From Lysobacteraceae bacterium (GTDB lineage: Bacteria; Pseudomonadota; Gammaproteobacteria; Xanthomonadales; Xanthomonadaceae): 45,099 nucleotides of DNA. Both the position numbers and the translations under genes were made by a program. Where the stretch lies: contig QBLY01000022.1 in assembly GCA_003241895.1 (NCBI GenBank), positions 1-45,099 on the forward strand, in the 5' to 3' direction. Shown here piece after piece: positions 26,657 to 35,310 of the stretch. A model generated the notes under the pieces. That model did no database searches. It saw nothing but the letters and a program-made list of their open reading frames with translations, and was not told the origin of the DNA. Positions within the stretch are counted from its first letter, which is position 1, and every line of letters begins with the position of its first letter.

Positions 26657-27411
26657 GCGCCGCCATTCCCGCCGCGCCGCGCGTGGCCCTGGTTACCGGC
26701 GGCACCGGCGGCATCGGCCGCGAGACTTGCCGCCAGCTCGCGATCGCCGGCCTGCGGGTTGTCGCCGCCGACTTGCCCGGTGACGAGGCGCGCCAACACG
26801 ATTTCGCCCAGGCCATGCAGGGCCACGACGTCAGCTTCGTGGCCATGGATGTCACCGACCCGGCCGGCTGCGAACGCGCCATCGCGGCCATCGGCGCCAG
26901 CCACGGCCCCGTGGACGTGCTGGTGAACGGCGCCGGCATCACCCGCGACGCCGTGCTGCGCAAGATGAGCCGCGAACAGTGGGACCAGGTGCTGTCGGTG
27001 AACCTCGACAGCGTTTTCACCCTGTGCAAGCTGCTGGCCGAAGGCATGTGCGAGCGCGGCTACGGCCGCATCGTCAACATCAGTTCGGTCAACGGCCAGA
27101 CGGGCCAGTTCGGCCAAACCAACTACGCCGCGGCCAAGGCCGGCATGCACGGCTTCACCATGGCGCTGGCGCGGGAAGTGGCGCGCAAGGGCGTCACCGT
27201 CAACTCGGTCAGCCCGGGCTACATCCGCACCGCGATGACCGCCGCCATCCCCGAGGACGTGAAGCAGCAGGTGCTGGCGATGGTGCCCACCGGCCGCATC
27301 GGCGAAGCGGCGGACGTGGCGCGTGCGGTGGTGTTCCTGTGCGCCGAGGACGCGGGCTACCTCACCGGCGTCAACCTGCCGGTCAACGGCGGCTTGTTCA
27401 TCAGCTTCTGA
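26653..27411 (+). CDS. phaB: SDR-family acetoacetyl-CoA reductase
   Basis: 252-residue short-chain dehydrogenase, NADPH-dependent 3-ketoacyl-CoA reduction to (R)-3-hydroxyacyl-CoA. NADP loop VTGGTGGIGRE near the N-terminus, NGAG, catalytic Ser in INISSVNGQTGQFGQ, and YAAAKAG (Tyr, Lys). The QTGQFGQTNYAAAKAG run is characteristic of PhaB rather than FabG. Start GTG 26653 overlaps the phaR stop, so the regulator and the enzyme are one unit. No PHA synthase (phaC) or thiolase gene is nearby, so the rest of the pathway would have to be encoded elsewhere. FabG-like activity is a possible alternative. Confidence 0.88.
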   Translation: MSAAIPAAPRVALVTGGTGGIGRETCRQLAIAGLRVVAADLPGDEARQHDFAQAMQGHDVSFVAMDVTDPAGCERAIAAIGASHGPVDVLVNGAGITRDAVLRKMSREQWDQVLSVNLDSVFTLCKLLAEGMCERGYGRIVNISSVNGQTGQFGQTNYAAAKAGMHGFTMALAREVARKGVTVNSVSPGYIRTAMTAAIPEDVKQQVLAMVPTGRIGEAADVARAVVFLCAEDAGYLTGVNLPVNGGLFISF

Positions 27412-27418
27412 GCGCGGC

Positions 27419-29317
27419 TCAGAGGTCGCGCACCACCCGCAGCCCCAGGCGCGCATGCGTGGTCGCCGCCAGCGTGGACTGGCGGTAGGCCGAGCGCGCA
27501 CGGTCCAGCGTGCTGGCCCAGGAAGCGCCGCGGATCACCCGCTCCTCGCAGCCCGGATTGACCCAGGCGGTGCCGTCGCCGGGGGCACGGCGGTAGCTGT
27601 CGTGCCAGCAGTCCTGCACCCACTCCGACACGTTGCCCACCAGGTCGAAGGTGCCCAACGGCTCCGCCGGATAGCTGCGCACCGGCGCCGGACCCCAATG
27701 GCCGTCGCTGTAGCCCTTGATGGCGTTGGACCAGCGCCGCTTCAGGCGCGATTGGTCACCGTCGCCAGTGAGGTTGCCCATCACCCGGGTGGGACTGCCG
27801 TCGCCCCAGGCATAGGCCTCGGTGCGGCCGCCGCGCAGCGCATATTCGAACTCGGCCTCGCTGGGCAGGCGGTAGCGCTGGCCGGTCTGCGCCGACAGCC
27901 AGGCCACGTAGGCCTCGGCATCCTCGAACGCCACGTGCACCACCGGCAGCGTGGGGCCGGCCGGGTTGCCGGCGTGGTCGCTGCGCCAGTCCACGCCGGA
28001 GTGTTCGCTCATGGCGCCGCCGCGCTCGTCGTAGACGGTGGAGCGGCCGCGGCGGGTAGCCAGGCTGCGGTAGCCGGTGGCCTTCACGAACTGCGCGAAA
28101 TCCGCGACCGTGGTTTCATTGCGCGCCATGGCCAGGCCGCGCTGGAAGACGACGCCGTGTCGCGGGCCTTCGTTGTCCTGCCGGCCCTCTTCTTCTTCCG
28201 GCGAACCCATGAGGTATTCCCCGTGCGGCAGCACCACCATTTCCGGGCCCTCGCCGCCGGCGGCCAGCGGTTCGCGGAAGACTTGTCCGGGGCGGAAGCG
28301 GCCGTAGTGTCGCGCCAGCTCGATGCGCTCGCTGAGCGCGTCCAGGCCGCGGGCCTGCAGTGAAACGCGCTCGGCCTCGGCCAATCGGCCGGCGGCCAGC
28401 TCAAGGTCCAGCGCATCCACCGCCGCATGGCCCTGCTCGAGCAGCTGCTCGGTGCGCGCCTGGCGCAGCTCAACGATACGCGCCGCCATGTCCTGCAGCG
28501 CCGGGGAGGCCGCAAGGATGCGCGCGGCTTCGGCCTGCAGCCGCTCTGAGCCGGCGTAGTCGCCCTGCTGGGCCGCCGACAGCGCGCGGTTGAGGTGATC
28601 GGCCTGCAGCCGCGTCAGCCCGTCGCTGGCGGGAATGAAGTCGGGATAGGCCTGCAGCGCCTCGCGGAACGCCACCACCGCGCCTTTGCCTTCGGGTTTG
28701 AAGATGCGCCCGGCGGCGAAGCGCGCCTCGCCCCGGCGCACCAGGGCCTGGGCACGGGTGGCGGCTTCGATCGCCTGGCGATAGGAGGCCAGGCCTTCAT
28801 GCTGCGGGCTGGCGCGGGCGATGACCCGTTCGATCCGCTGCCCTTCGGCGATCCGACCTTCGGCCAGCGCGGAGCGGCCCTGCACCAGCAGCAGCCCGAC
28901 GATGGCGTCGACGCCGGCCGCGGCCTTGGCCTGTGACGGGTCGGTGGCGAGCACGCCCAGGTAAAGCTCGAGGGCGCCGGGGCCAGGGGCTTGATCGGCT
29001 GCCTCGTCCAATCCGGCCGGAAGCGTCGGCGCCTCGGGCGTCAGCAGCTGACCCGCGTCCACGGCCTGCGCCGCCGCGCGCAGGGTCGCGCTGAACTGAT
29101 TGGCAGGCACGGCGTCGATCACCGGGGTCCAGGGCAGCACTTCCGCCACCGGGGCCGCCGGTTCGACCTCGACATCCGCCTCCAGCTCGGCCGGATCGAC
29201 GGTTTTCGGTGCCCGGACCTCGGCAACCGGGTCGCCGTCCGCGCGGCCACCGCAGCCGGCCAGCAGGGCGCCGGCCAGCAGCACGAGGAGGATCAGGATT
29301 CTCGGGTGCGTGGTCAT
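27419..29317 (-). CDS. Lipoprotein with C-terminal SUMF1 (FGE-sulfatase) domain
   Basis: 632 residues from ATG 29317. Lipoprotein signal ILILLVLLAGALLAGCGG with the lipobox Cys about residue 22. Residues ~90-370 are helical, TPR/coiled-coil-like, Ala-rich repeats. From ~385 the SUMF1 fold appears: PEMVVLPHGEYLMGS, YRLPSEAEFEYALRGG, NVSEWVQDCWHDSY and RVIRGASWASTLDRARSAYR. The cysteine pair used by true formylglycine-generating enzymes in the last segment is absent (here Ala/Arg), so it is not a sulfatase activator; the fold is often used for binding. Converges on phaB 7 bases away. A role in the envelope is inferred from the lipobox. Confidence 0.85.
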   Translation of the reverse strand: MTTHPRILILLVLLAGALLAGCGGRADGDPVAEVRAPKTVDPAELEADVEVEPAAPVAEVLPWTPVIDAVPANQFSATLRAAAQAVDAGQLLTPEAPTLPAGLDEAADQAPGPGALELYLGVLATDPSQAKAAAGVDAIVGLLLVQGRSALAEGRIAEGQRIERVIARASPQHEGLASYRQAIEAATRAQALVRRGEARFAAGRIFKPEGKGAVVAFREALQAYPDFIPASDGLTRLQADHLNRALSAAQQGDYAGSERLQAEAARILAASPALQDMAARIVELRQARTEQLLEQGHAAVDALDLELAAGRLAEAERVSLQARGLDALSERIELARHYGRFRPGQVFREPLAAGGEGPEMVVLPHGEYLMGSPEEEEGRQDNEGPRHGVVFQRGLAMARNETTVADFAQFVKATGYRSLATRRGRSTVYDERGGAMSEHSGVDWRSDHAGNPAGPTLPVVHVAFEDAEAYVAWLSAQTGQRYRLPSEAEFEYALRGGRTEAYAWGDGSPTRVMGNLTGDGDQSRLKRRWSNAIKGYSDGHWGPAPVRSYPAEPLGTFDLVGNVSEWVQDCWHDSYRRAPGDGTAWVNPGCEERVIRGASWASTLDRARSAYRQSTLAATTHARLGLRVVRDL

Positions 29318-29405
29318 CAGGCCCCGATGGTACCGGAGGCTGAAACGACATGGGCAGGCCGAAGTTGGGCTAAGGTGCCGGCTTCCACCCACCGCAGCCA
29401 TCCCC

Positions 29406-30494
29406 TTGAGCCTCTGGATCGATACCCCGCAAGCCCTGTCCGAACGCCTTGCCCGCTGGGCCGGCGAGCCCCTGGTGGCGCTGGACACCGAGTTCATCCG
29501 TGAACGCACCTTCTACCCGCAGCTGGCCCTGGTGCAGCTGGCGGTGCCGGGCGACATCCTGCTGGTGGACCCGCTGGTGCCCGGCATGGACGACGCGCTG
29601 CGGCCGCTGCTGGTGGACCCGGCCGTGACCAAGCTGATGCACAGCGCCAGCGAGGACCTGCAGGCGCTGATGCGCGGCTGCGCCGCCCTGCCCGCCCCGC
29701 TGTTCGACACCCAGGTGGCTGCCGCTTTGATTGGCCTGGGCGCAGGCCTGGGCTACCAGAAGCTGGTGGAACAGGTCACGGGCATCGCCCTGGCCAAGGG
29801 CGAGACCCGCTCGGACTGGCTTCGCCGCCCGCTGAGTGCCTCGCAGCTCGAGTACGCCGCCGACGACGTGCTGCACCTGCACGCGGTGCATTCGCTGCTG
29901 GACCAGAAGCTGGGCGAGCTGGGCCGCCACGACTGGCTCAACGCCGACGCCGAGCGCTCCCTGCGTGGCGCCGCCCAGGAAGGCGAGGAGCCGTGGCCGC
30001 ACCTGGCCGTGCGCAGTGCACAGGGCCTGGACGCCGACGGGCAGGCCCGCCTGTGCCGCGTGCTGCGCTGGCGCGACATCGAAGCCCGTCGCAGCGACAA
30101 GCCCAAGAGCTGGATCATCGACAACGAACTGGCCGTGGGCCTGGCGCGCCGCCCGCCGCGCGACTTCGGCGAATTCAACGCCGTGCTGGACCGCCACCCC
30201 AAGTCGCCCCGCAAGTCGCGGGCCGAACTGTGGGCCGTGGTCGAGGCGCCGCTTTCCGACGCCGACCGCCAGATCCCGCTGCAGCGCATGGATGCCTACG
30301 ACAAGCAGACGCTCAAGGCAATGCAGGAAGCCGTGGTGTCGGTCGCACAGGCAAACGGCTTGCCCGAAGGCCTGCTGTGCGCCCGACGCCACCTCGAGGC
30401 GCTGCTGGAGGGCCGCGGCTGGCCCGACGCCCTGGCCGGATGGCGCCGGGAGCTTCTGGAGCCGGCCCTGGCGCCGTTTTTGCCCAACGGCTAG
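29406..30494 (+). CDS. rnd: Ribonuclease D
   Basis: 3'-5' exoribonuclease for tRNA 3' maturation. 362 residues. DEDD motifs: [29 protein letters not shown], and [18 protein letters not shown]-terminal HRDC-like helical region follows ([20 protein letters not shown]). The apparent start is a TTG at 29406-29408; no in-frame ATG exists close upstream, and the next Met is inside the DEDD domain. It ends 41 bases before a tRNA gene whose transcript it could mature. Confidence 0.92.
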   Translation: MSLWIDTPQALSERLARWAGEPLVALDTEFIRERTFYPQLALVQLAVPGDILLVDPLVPGMDDALRPLLVDPAVTKLMHSASEDLQALMRGCAALPAPLFDTQVAAALIGLGAGLGYQKLVEQVTGIALAKGETRSDWLRRPLSASQLEYAADDVLHLHAVHSLLDQKLGELGRHDWLNADAERSLRGAAQEGEEPWPHLAVRSAQGLDADGQARLCRVLRWRDIEARRSDKPKSWIIDNELAVGLARRPPRDFGEFNAVLDRHPKSPRKSRAELWAVVEAPLSDADRQIPLQRMDAYDKQTLKAMQEAVVSVAQANGLPEGLLCARRHLEALLEGRGWPDALAGWRRELLEPALAPFLPNG

Positions 30495-30520
30495 CCACGG
30501 GCACGGGGCATCCGTATAAT
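30492..30520 (+). promoter_or_regulatory. Promoter of tRNA-Ala
   Basis: Perfect TATAAT at 30515-30520 with TAGCCA (30492-30497) 17 bases upstream. The tRNA 5' end is 15 bases beyond the -10; the C/G-rich discriminator is typical of stringent tRNA promoters. Confidence 0.7.
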
Positions 30521-30535
30521 TCGCGGACCTTCTGT

Positions 30536-30611
30536 GGGGGGGTAGCTCAGCTGGGAGAGCGCATCGTTCGCATCGATGAGGTCGTGGGTTCGATCCCCAT
30601 CCTCTCCACCA
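30536..30611 (+). tRNA. tRNA-Ala (anticodon CGC)
   Basis: 76 bases, CCA encoded. Acceptor GGGGGGG pairs with CCTCTCC, giving the G3-U70 wobble pair that defines alanine tRNAs. U8 A9, a D-arm GCTC/GAGC, the anticodon stem CATCG/CGATG with loop TTCGCAT (anticodon CGC at 30569-30571), and a T-loop GTTCGATCC are all present. Decodes GCG, a frequent codon in this GC-rich genome. Confidence 0.96.
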
Positions 30612-30618
30612 AGTTTCC

Positions 30619-30650
30619 AAAGGCCGGGCTTCATGCCCGGCCTTTTTTTT
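30619..30650 (+). terminator. Intrinsic terminator of tRNA-Ala
   Basis: AAAGGCCGGGC/GCCCGGCCTTT with a short TTCAT loop, then eight T. It begins 8 bases after the tRNA CCA end. Confidence 0.93.
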
Positions 30651-30748
30651 GGCTCTTCTTCGGGTAAAGATCAGGAACCGGTGGCAGCAGCCGTGAAACG
30701 CCAGGAACAGGGTCGCCAGCTGACGACCCTTGCTTGAGGGAATCCGCG

Positions 30749-31666
30749 ATGAAGGGAAAGACGCCCACCGAAACGTTCGACTGCGTGATCGTAGGCGCGG
30801 GTCCGGCCGGATTGGTCGCTGCGATCTACCTCGCCCGCTTCCGGCGCTCGGTGCTGGTGATCGCGGACGGGACCTCGCGAGCGAGGCATATCCCGCGATC
30901 CCACAACATCCCGGGCTTCCCCGAGGGGATCCCCGGTCCGGATATCCTTCGTCGGCTCCGGCGCCAGGCGAAAGACGCAGGGGCAGCCATGCGCAAAGAC
31001 CGCGTGGACAAACTGAGCCATGTCCCAAAGGGCTTCAAGGTCGGTATTGGCGGAACGCACGTCCTGGCGGCAACCGTGATCCTGGCCACGGGATCGAGCG
31101 ACCACCGGCCGATTCCCGGCTTGTCGTCAAAGATGACGTGGGACGGGAAGGTGCGCTGGTGCCCGATCTGCGATGGCTATGAATCGATGGACCGTCGCAT
31201 CGTACTTGTCGCCGACAGCGCCCACGGCTCGGACCATGCACTGTTCGTCCGGACGTACACCTCGGACCTGACGCTGGTTGTGGTGCCCGGCGGAGTACCC
31301 ATGGCTGGACCGGACCGCCGGCAACTTTCGCTTGCGGGCATCCGGTTGATCGAGGATTCCCCCGTCAAAGTCGTCGTGGGTGCGGACGAAGGTGTGCTCA
31401 AGCTGAGCGGCGGCGAGTCCTTGCCGTTCGATGTGCTGTATCCGATGACGGGATCGCATGGCCGCTCGAGCCTCGCGCGCGCACTTCATGCGCGCTTTAC
31501 CCGTTCCGGGGACTTGCGGGTCGATGCCCACCAGCAGACCTCGGTCAAAGGGCTCTACGCGGCCGGCGACATCGTCTCATCGCTCAAACAGATCAGCGTC
31601 GCCTTCTCCGAAGGGGCCAAGGCAGCCACGGCGATCCACCGGTCTCTGCCGCCGAATTTCCGCTGA
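30749..31666 (+). CDS. Thioredoxin-reductase-like NAD(P)/FAD oxidoreductase
   Basis: 305 residues from ATG 30749 with a GAGGG site about 9 bases upstream. FAD loop CVIVGAGPAGLVAAIYLAR (residues 12-30), redox pair WCPICDGYE (Cys138, Cys141), and the second FAD segment KGLYAAGDIVSSLKQISVA. The pyridine-nucleotide loop that in TrxR reads GGGDSAxEEA is degenerate here (RRIVLVADSAHGSDHALFV). It therefore resembles TrxR but probably does not reduce ordinary thioredoxin the same way. Arg codons CGA and AGG and other less biased codons differ from neighbouring genes, and it stands alone between a tRNA and the thr operon, so horizontal gain is possible. Confidence 0.85.
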   Translation: MKGKTPTETFDCVIVGAGPAGLVAAIYLARFRRSVLVIADGTSRARHIPRSHNIPGFPEGIPGPDILRRLRRQAKDAGAAMRKDRVDKLSHVPKGFKVGIGGTHVLAATVILATGSSDHRPIPGLSSKMTWDGKVRWCPICDGYESMDRRIVLVADSAHGSDHALFVRTYTSDLTLVVVPGGVPMAGPDRRQLSLAGIRLIEDSPVKVVVGADEGVLKLSGGESLPFDVLYPMTGSHGRSSLARALHARFTRSGDLRVDAHQQTSVKGLYAAGDIVSSLKQISVAFSEGAKAATAIHRSLPPNFR

Positions 31667-31690
31667 GAGCAGGGTTGCCCCTCCAGCCGC

Positions 31691-31720
31691 TTGACAGCGC
31701 GCGCGGCCGCCCGGCACAGT
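31691..31720 (+). promoter_or_regulatory. Candidate thr operon promoter
   Basis: A perfect TTGACA at 31691-31696, 18 bases, then CACAGT at 31715-31720 (a weak -10). Transcription would begin at or within a few bases of the leader ATG at 31727. Confidence 0.5.
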
Positions 31721-31726
31721 CGAGGC

Positions 31727-31801
31727 ATGTCCCGGCACCTCACCACCACGACCATTACCACCACTACCCTCGCGGTGGTGCGGTCGGTCTTGCCTGGATA
31801 A
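31727..31801 (+). CDS. thrL: thr operon leader peptide (24 residues)
   Basis: ATG 31727 to TAA 31799-31801, preceded by GAGG. The peptide is MSRHLTTTTITTTT followed by LAVVRSVLPG, with eight Thr codons in nine positions and an Ile between them, plus Leu and Val codons downstream. This is the classical Thr/Ile-sensing leader seen in E. coli thrL, though the sequence differs. Ribosome stalling at the Thr codons is expected to control the RNA switch that follows. Coding of a stable peptide is not implied. Confidence 0.9.
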   Translation: MSRHLTTTTITTTTLAVVRSVLPG

Positions 31802-31884
31802 CAAATCCACCCACGGCCCCGCACCTCGACAGAGGCGGGCCGGCATCTCCCTCCCCTGAAACGCTGCGCGGCCTCCTCCGGAGG
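31758..31884 (+). promoter_or_regulatory. thr translational attenuator (mutually exclusive leader RNA structures)
   Basis: Five alternating segments can be traced. (1) CACCAC in the Thr codons, 31759-31764, pairs with (2) GTGGTG at 31775-31780. (2) GGTGCGG at 31777-31783 is the exact complement of (3) CCGCACC at 31819-31825. (3) within 31815-31835 folds with (4) GAGGCGGGCC up to 31841. (4) GAGGC at 31832-31836 is complementary to (5) GCCTC at 31871-31875. (5) CCTCC at 31872-31876 pairs with the thrA Shine-Dalgarno GGAGG at 31880-31884. No U-run follows the 3:4 hairpin, so the output is most likely translation initiation. Base pairing was checked by eye only. Confidence 0.7.
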
Positions 31885-31888
31885 TTGC

Positions 31889-34384
31889 ATGAACGCGTTG
31901 ATGCTCGAAGAAAAACCCACGTCGCCCGCTGCCCTGCGCACCCGCGCGCACAAGTTCGGCGGCAGTTCGCTGGCCGACGCCGCGCGGATCCGGCACGTGG
32001 CCGACCTGCTGCTGGCCGCCGACGAACCCGGGCAAGTCACCGTGGTGTCGGCCATGCAGGGCGTCACCGATGCCCTGATTGGACTGGCCGACGCCGCCAC
32101 CGCCGCCCGCGACTGGCGCCCTGCCCTGGTCGCCCTGCGCCAGCGCCACCTCGAGACCGCCCGCGCCCTGCTCGGCGACGACGACGGCGACCTGCACGCT
32201 TGGCTGAACGCGCAGTTCGAACAGCTGGCCGCCCTGCTGCAGGCCACCGCCGTGCTGGGCGCGCCCGGACGGCCGGCCTTCGAGCGCATCCAGGGCCTGG
32301 GCGAAGTGTGGTCGGCGCGGCTGCTGTGGGCGCACCTGTGCTCGCGCGGCGCCGACTGCGCGCTTCTCGATGCCCGCGAGGTGCTGCGCGTGCGGCACGA
32401 AGAGCTGGGCGTAGCCGTGGATTGGCCCGCAAGCCGCGACAACCTCAAGCGCTGGCGCACGGCCAATCCGCAGCCCCGCGTCGTGGTGACGGGCTTCGTG
32501 GCCGGCGGCGAGGACGGCCTGCCGACGGTGCTGGGCCGCAACGGCAGCGACTATTCCGGCGCCATCTTCGCGGCGCTGTTCGAAGCCGACGAACTGCATA
32601 TCTGGACCGACGTGGACGGCGTGCTGTCGGCCGACCCGCGGCTGGTGCCCGAGGCCGTTCCGCTGCCGGCGCTGAGCTATCGCGAAGCCTGCGAGCTGGC
32701 CTACTTCGGCGCCAAGGTGATCCACCCCCAGACCCTCACGCCGGCCATGGCACGCGGCATGCCGGTGCAGATCCGGAACACCTTCCGCCCGCAGGTGCCG
32801 GGCACGCGCATCGCCCTCGATGGCGGTCCCGGCGGGCCGGTGAAGGGCCTCACGCTGAGCAGCGACCTGGCCCTGGTCAGCCTCGAAGGCGCCGGGCTGA
32901 TCGGCGTACCGGGCACGGCCGAGCGCGTGTTCGCGGCGCTGCACGCGGCGCGCATCTCGGTGGTGATGATTTCGCAGGGGTCGTCCGAGCATTCGATCTG
33001 CTGCGTGGTGCGCAGCGGCGAAGCGGTGGCTGCGCGCGTTGCGCTGCTGCGCGCGTTCGACCGCGAACTGGCCGCGGGCCAGGTGCAGGGTGTGCAGTTG
33101 ACCGACGGCGTGAGCGTGCTGGCGGCCGTGGGCGACGGCATGGCCGGCACGCCAGGCGTGGCGGCGCGGCTGTTCGGAGCGCTGGCGCGGGCGCGGGTAA
33201 ACATCCGTGCCATCGCCCAGGGCGCCTCGGAGCGCAACATCTCGGTGGCGGTGGCGGCGCAAGACGCCACCCGCGCGCTGCGGGCCGCGCACGCCAGCTT
33301 CTGGCTTTCACCCCAGACGGTTGCGCTGGCCGTGATCGGGCCCGGCAAGGTTGGCGCGGCCCTGCTCGACCAAGTGGAAGCGGCCCTGCCACGCCTGCGC
33401 GAGGCTGCGGGCCTGGACCTGCGGCTGCGCGCGCTGGCCGACAGCCGCCGGCTCTGGCTGGGTGAGCATGGCGCGCCGGGGACCTGGCGCGAACACCTCG
33501 CCAACGCTGCCGACGGTGACCTTGATGCGCTGGCGCCGCACCTGCTGGGCGCCCACCTGCCGCACTGCGTGATCGTGGACTGCAGCGCCAGCGACGCCAT
33601 CGCCGAACGCTACGCGGGCTGGCTGGCCGCCGGCATCCACGTGATCACGCCCAACAAGCACGCCGTCGCCGGGCCGCTGGCCCGCCGCCAGGCCATTGCC
33701 GCCGCCAGCGAGGCCAGCGGCGCACGGCTTCGCTACGAGGCCACCGTCGGCGCCGGCCTGCCCGTGATCCAGACCCTGCGCGACCTGTTGGACACGGGCG
33801 ACGAACTGATCGCGGTGGAAGGCATCCTGTCGGGCACCCTGGCCTGGCTGTTCAACCGCTACGACGGCTCGCAGCCGTTCTCGGCGCTGGTGCGCGAAGC
33901 CCACGCGCTGGGCTACACCGAGCCCGACCCGCGCGAGGATCTTTCGGGCCAGGACGTGGCGCGCAAGCTGGTGATCCTGGCGCGTGAGTCGGGCATCGCG
34001 CTGTCGATGGCCGACGTGCAGGTGGAAGGGCTGGTGCCCGAGAGCCTGCGCGGCGGGTCTCGCGAAGACTTCATGGCCTCGCTTGCAGACTTGGACCAGG
34101 CGATGGCGAAGCGCCTGGCCGATGCCGGTTCGCGCGGCCAGGTGCTTCGCTACGTCGCGCGGCTCGGGCACGATGGCCGGGCCAGCGTGTCGCTGGTGGA
34201 ACTGCCGCGCGACCACGCCTTCTCCCACCTTCGACTGACGGACAACATCGTGCAGTTCACCACCCACCGCTACCGCGACAATCCGCTGATCGTGCAGGGC
34301 CCTGGTGCCGGGCCCGAAGTGACCGCGGCCGGCGTGTTCTCCGACCTGCTGCGGCTGGCGTCGGCGCTGGGGGCGCGGCTGTGA
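31889..34384 (+). CDS. thrA: Bifunctional aspartokinase / homoserine dehydrogenase
   Basis: 831 residues. Residues ~15-290: aspartokinase ([46 protein letters not shown]). ~310-460: two ACT regulatory modules ([44 protein letters not shown]). ~470-831: homoserine dehydrogenase, with NAD loop [15 protein letters not shown] and the catalytic segments [10 protein letters not shown] and [19 protein letters not shown]. Carries the first and third steps of the aspartate route to threonine. Start ATG 31889 with a GGAGG site that is itself sequestered in the leader. Ends overlapping thrB. Threonine inhibition is expected from the family. Confidence 0.97.
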   Translation: MNALMLEEKPTSPAALRTRAHKFGGSSLADAARIRHVADLLLAADEPGQVTVVSAMQGVTDALIGLADAATAARDWRPALVALRQRHLETARALLGDDDGDLHAWLNAQFEQLAALLQATAVLGAPGRPAFERIQGLGEVWSARLLWAHLCSRGADCALLDAREVLRVRHEELGVAVDWPASRDNLKRWRTANPQPRVVVTGFVAGGEDGLPTVLGRNGSDYSGAIFAALFEADELHIWTDVDGVLSADPRLVPEAVPLPALSYREACELAYFGAKVIHPQTLTPAMARGMPVQIRNTFRPQVPGTRIALDGGPGGPVKGLTLSSDLALVSLEGAGLIGVPGTAERVFAALHAARISVVMISQGSSEHSICCVVRSGEAVAARVALLRAFDRELAAGQVQGVQLTDGVSVLAAVGDGMAGTPGVAARLFGALARARVNIRAIAQGASERNISVAVAAQDATRALRAAHASFWLSPQTVALAVIGPGKVGAALLDQVEAALPRLREAAGLDLRLRALADSRRLWLGEHGAPGTWREHLANAADGDLDALAPHLLGAHLPHCVIVDCSASDAIAERYAGWLAAGIHVITPNKHAVAGPLARRQAIAAASEASGARLRYEATVGAGLPVIQTLRDLLDTGDELIAVEGILSGTLAWLFNRYDGSQPFSALVREAHALGYTEPDPREDLSGQDVARKLVILARESGIALSMADVQVEGLVPESLRGGSREDFMASLADLDQAMAKRLADAGSRGQVLRYVARLGHDGRASVSLVELPRDHAFSHLRLTDNIVQFTTHRYRDNPLIVQGPGAGPEVTAAGVFSDLLRLASALGARL

Positions 34385-35310
34385 GTCCGCCCGCCAGCGC
34401 GCGCGCCTTCTCGCCGGCCTCGGTGGGCAACGTGGGCGTGGGCTTCGATATCCTCGGCCACAGCCTGGAGGGCCCGGGCGACATCGCCACCGTGCGCTGC
34501 ATCAGCGAGCCGGTGGTGCGCATGGCGGCGATCCGCGGCGGGGTGGCAGGGCTGCCGATGCAGGCCGAGCACAACACGGCGGGCGCGGCGTTGATCGCCT
34601 TGCGCGACGCGCTGGGGCTTTCCTGCGGATTCGAGATCGAACTCGACAAGGGCATCGCGCTGGGCTCGGGCCTGGGTGGCTCGGCGGCATCGTGCGTGGC
34701 CGCGCTGGTCGCCGCGAACGCGCTGCTGGACGCGCCGCTGGCGCGCGAGGCGCTGTATCGGTTCGCGATGACCGGCGAAGCCGTGGCAAGCGGCGGGCTG
34801 CACGGCGACAACGTCGGGCCGATGCTGGTCGGCGGCCTGGTGCTGGCCACGGCCGATCGCCTGGTGCCGATCCGCGTACCGGCGCACTGGCACTGCGCCG
34901 TGGTGCGGCCGCACTTCGCGCTGGAAACACGGGTGGCGCGCGCCGCCCTGGCGGCGCCGTTCGCGCTGCATGAGTTCGTGACCCAGAGCGCGGCCCTGTC
35001 GCAGGTGCTGCTGGGCTGCGAACGTGGCGACGCGGCGCTGGTGCGCGCCGGGCTGCACGATCACCTCGTGGAGCCGCGGCGCGCTTCCCTGATCCCGGGC
35101 TTCACGGGCGTGAAGCAGGCGGCGCTGGACGCCGGCGCGATGGGCGCCAGCATTTCCGGAGCCGGGCCGAGCGTGTTCGCCTGGTTCGAGGACCGGGCGT
35201 CGGCGGTGACGGCCGCGGCGGCGATGGTCGCCGCGTTTGCACAAGCGGGACTGGGCAGCGATCCGCACGTTTCGCCGGTATCGGGTCCGCGCGCGGAGGT
35301 GCTGGCATGA
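34381..35310 (+). CDS. thrB: Homoserine kinase
   Basis: GHMP-family kinase, phosphorylates homoserine with ATP. 309 residues from GTG 34381, which overlaps the thrA stop (GTGA). The ATP loop is [14 protein letters not shown] at residues 91-104; [16 protein letters not shown] near the start and [16 protein letters not shown] near the end are the other two GHMP motifs. Ends overlapping thrC by four bases. Confidence 0.97.
   Translation: MSPPASARAFSPASVGNVGVGFDILGHSLEGPGDIATVRCISEPVVRMAAIRGGVAGLPMQAEHNTAGAALIALRDALGLSCGFEIELDKGIALGSGLGGSAASCVAALVAANALLDAPLAREALYRFAMTGEAVASGGLHGDNVGPMLVGGLVLATADRLVPIRVPAHWHCAVVRPHFALETRVARAALAAPFALHEFVTQSAALSQVLLGCERGDAALVRAGLHDHLVEPRRASLIPGFTGVKQAALDAGAMGASISGAGPSVFAWFEDRASAVTAAAAMVAAFAQAGLGSDPHVSPVSGPRAEVLA

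Noticed and set aside
31675-33465. 596-codon plus-strand frame overlapping thrL and thrA
   Set aside because: Out of frame with thrA, extremely Arg/Ala/Pro-rich, no motif.
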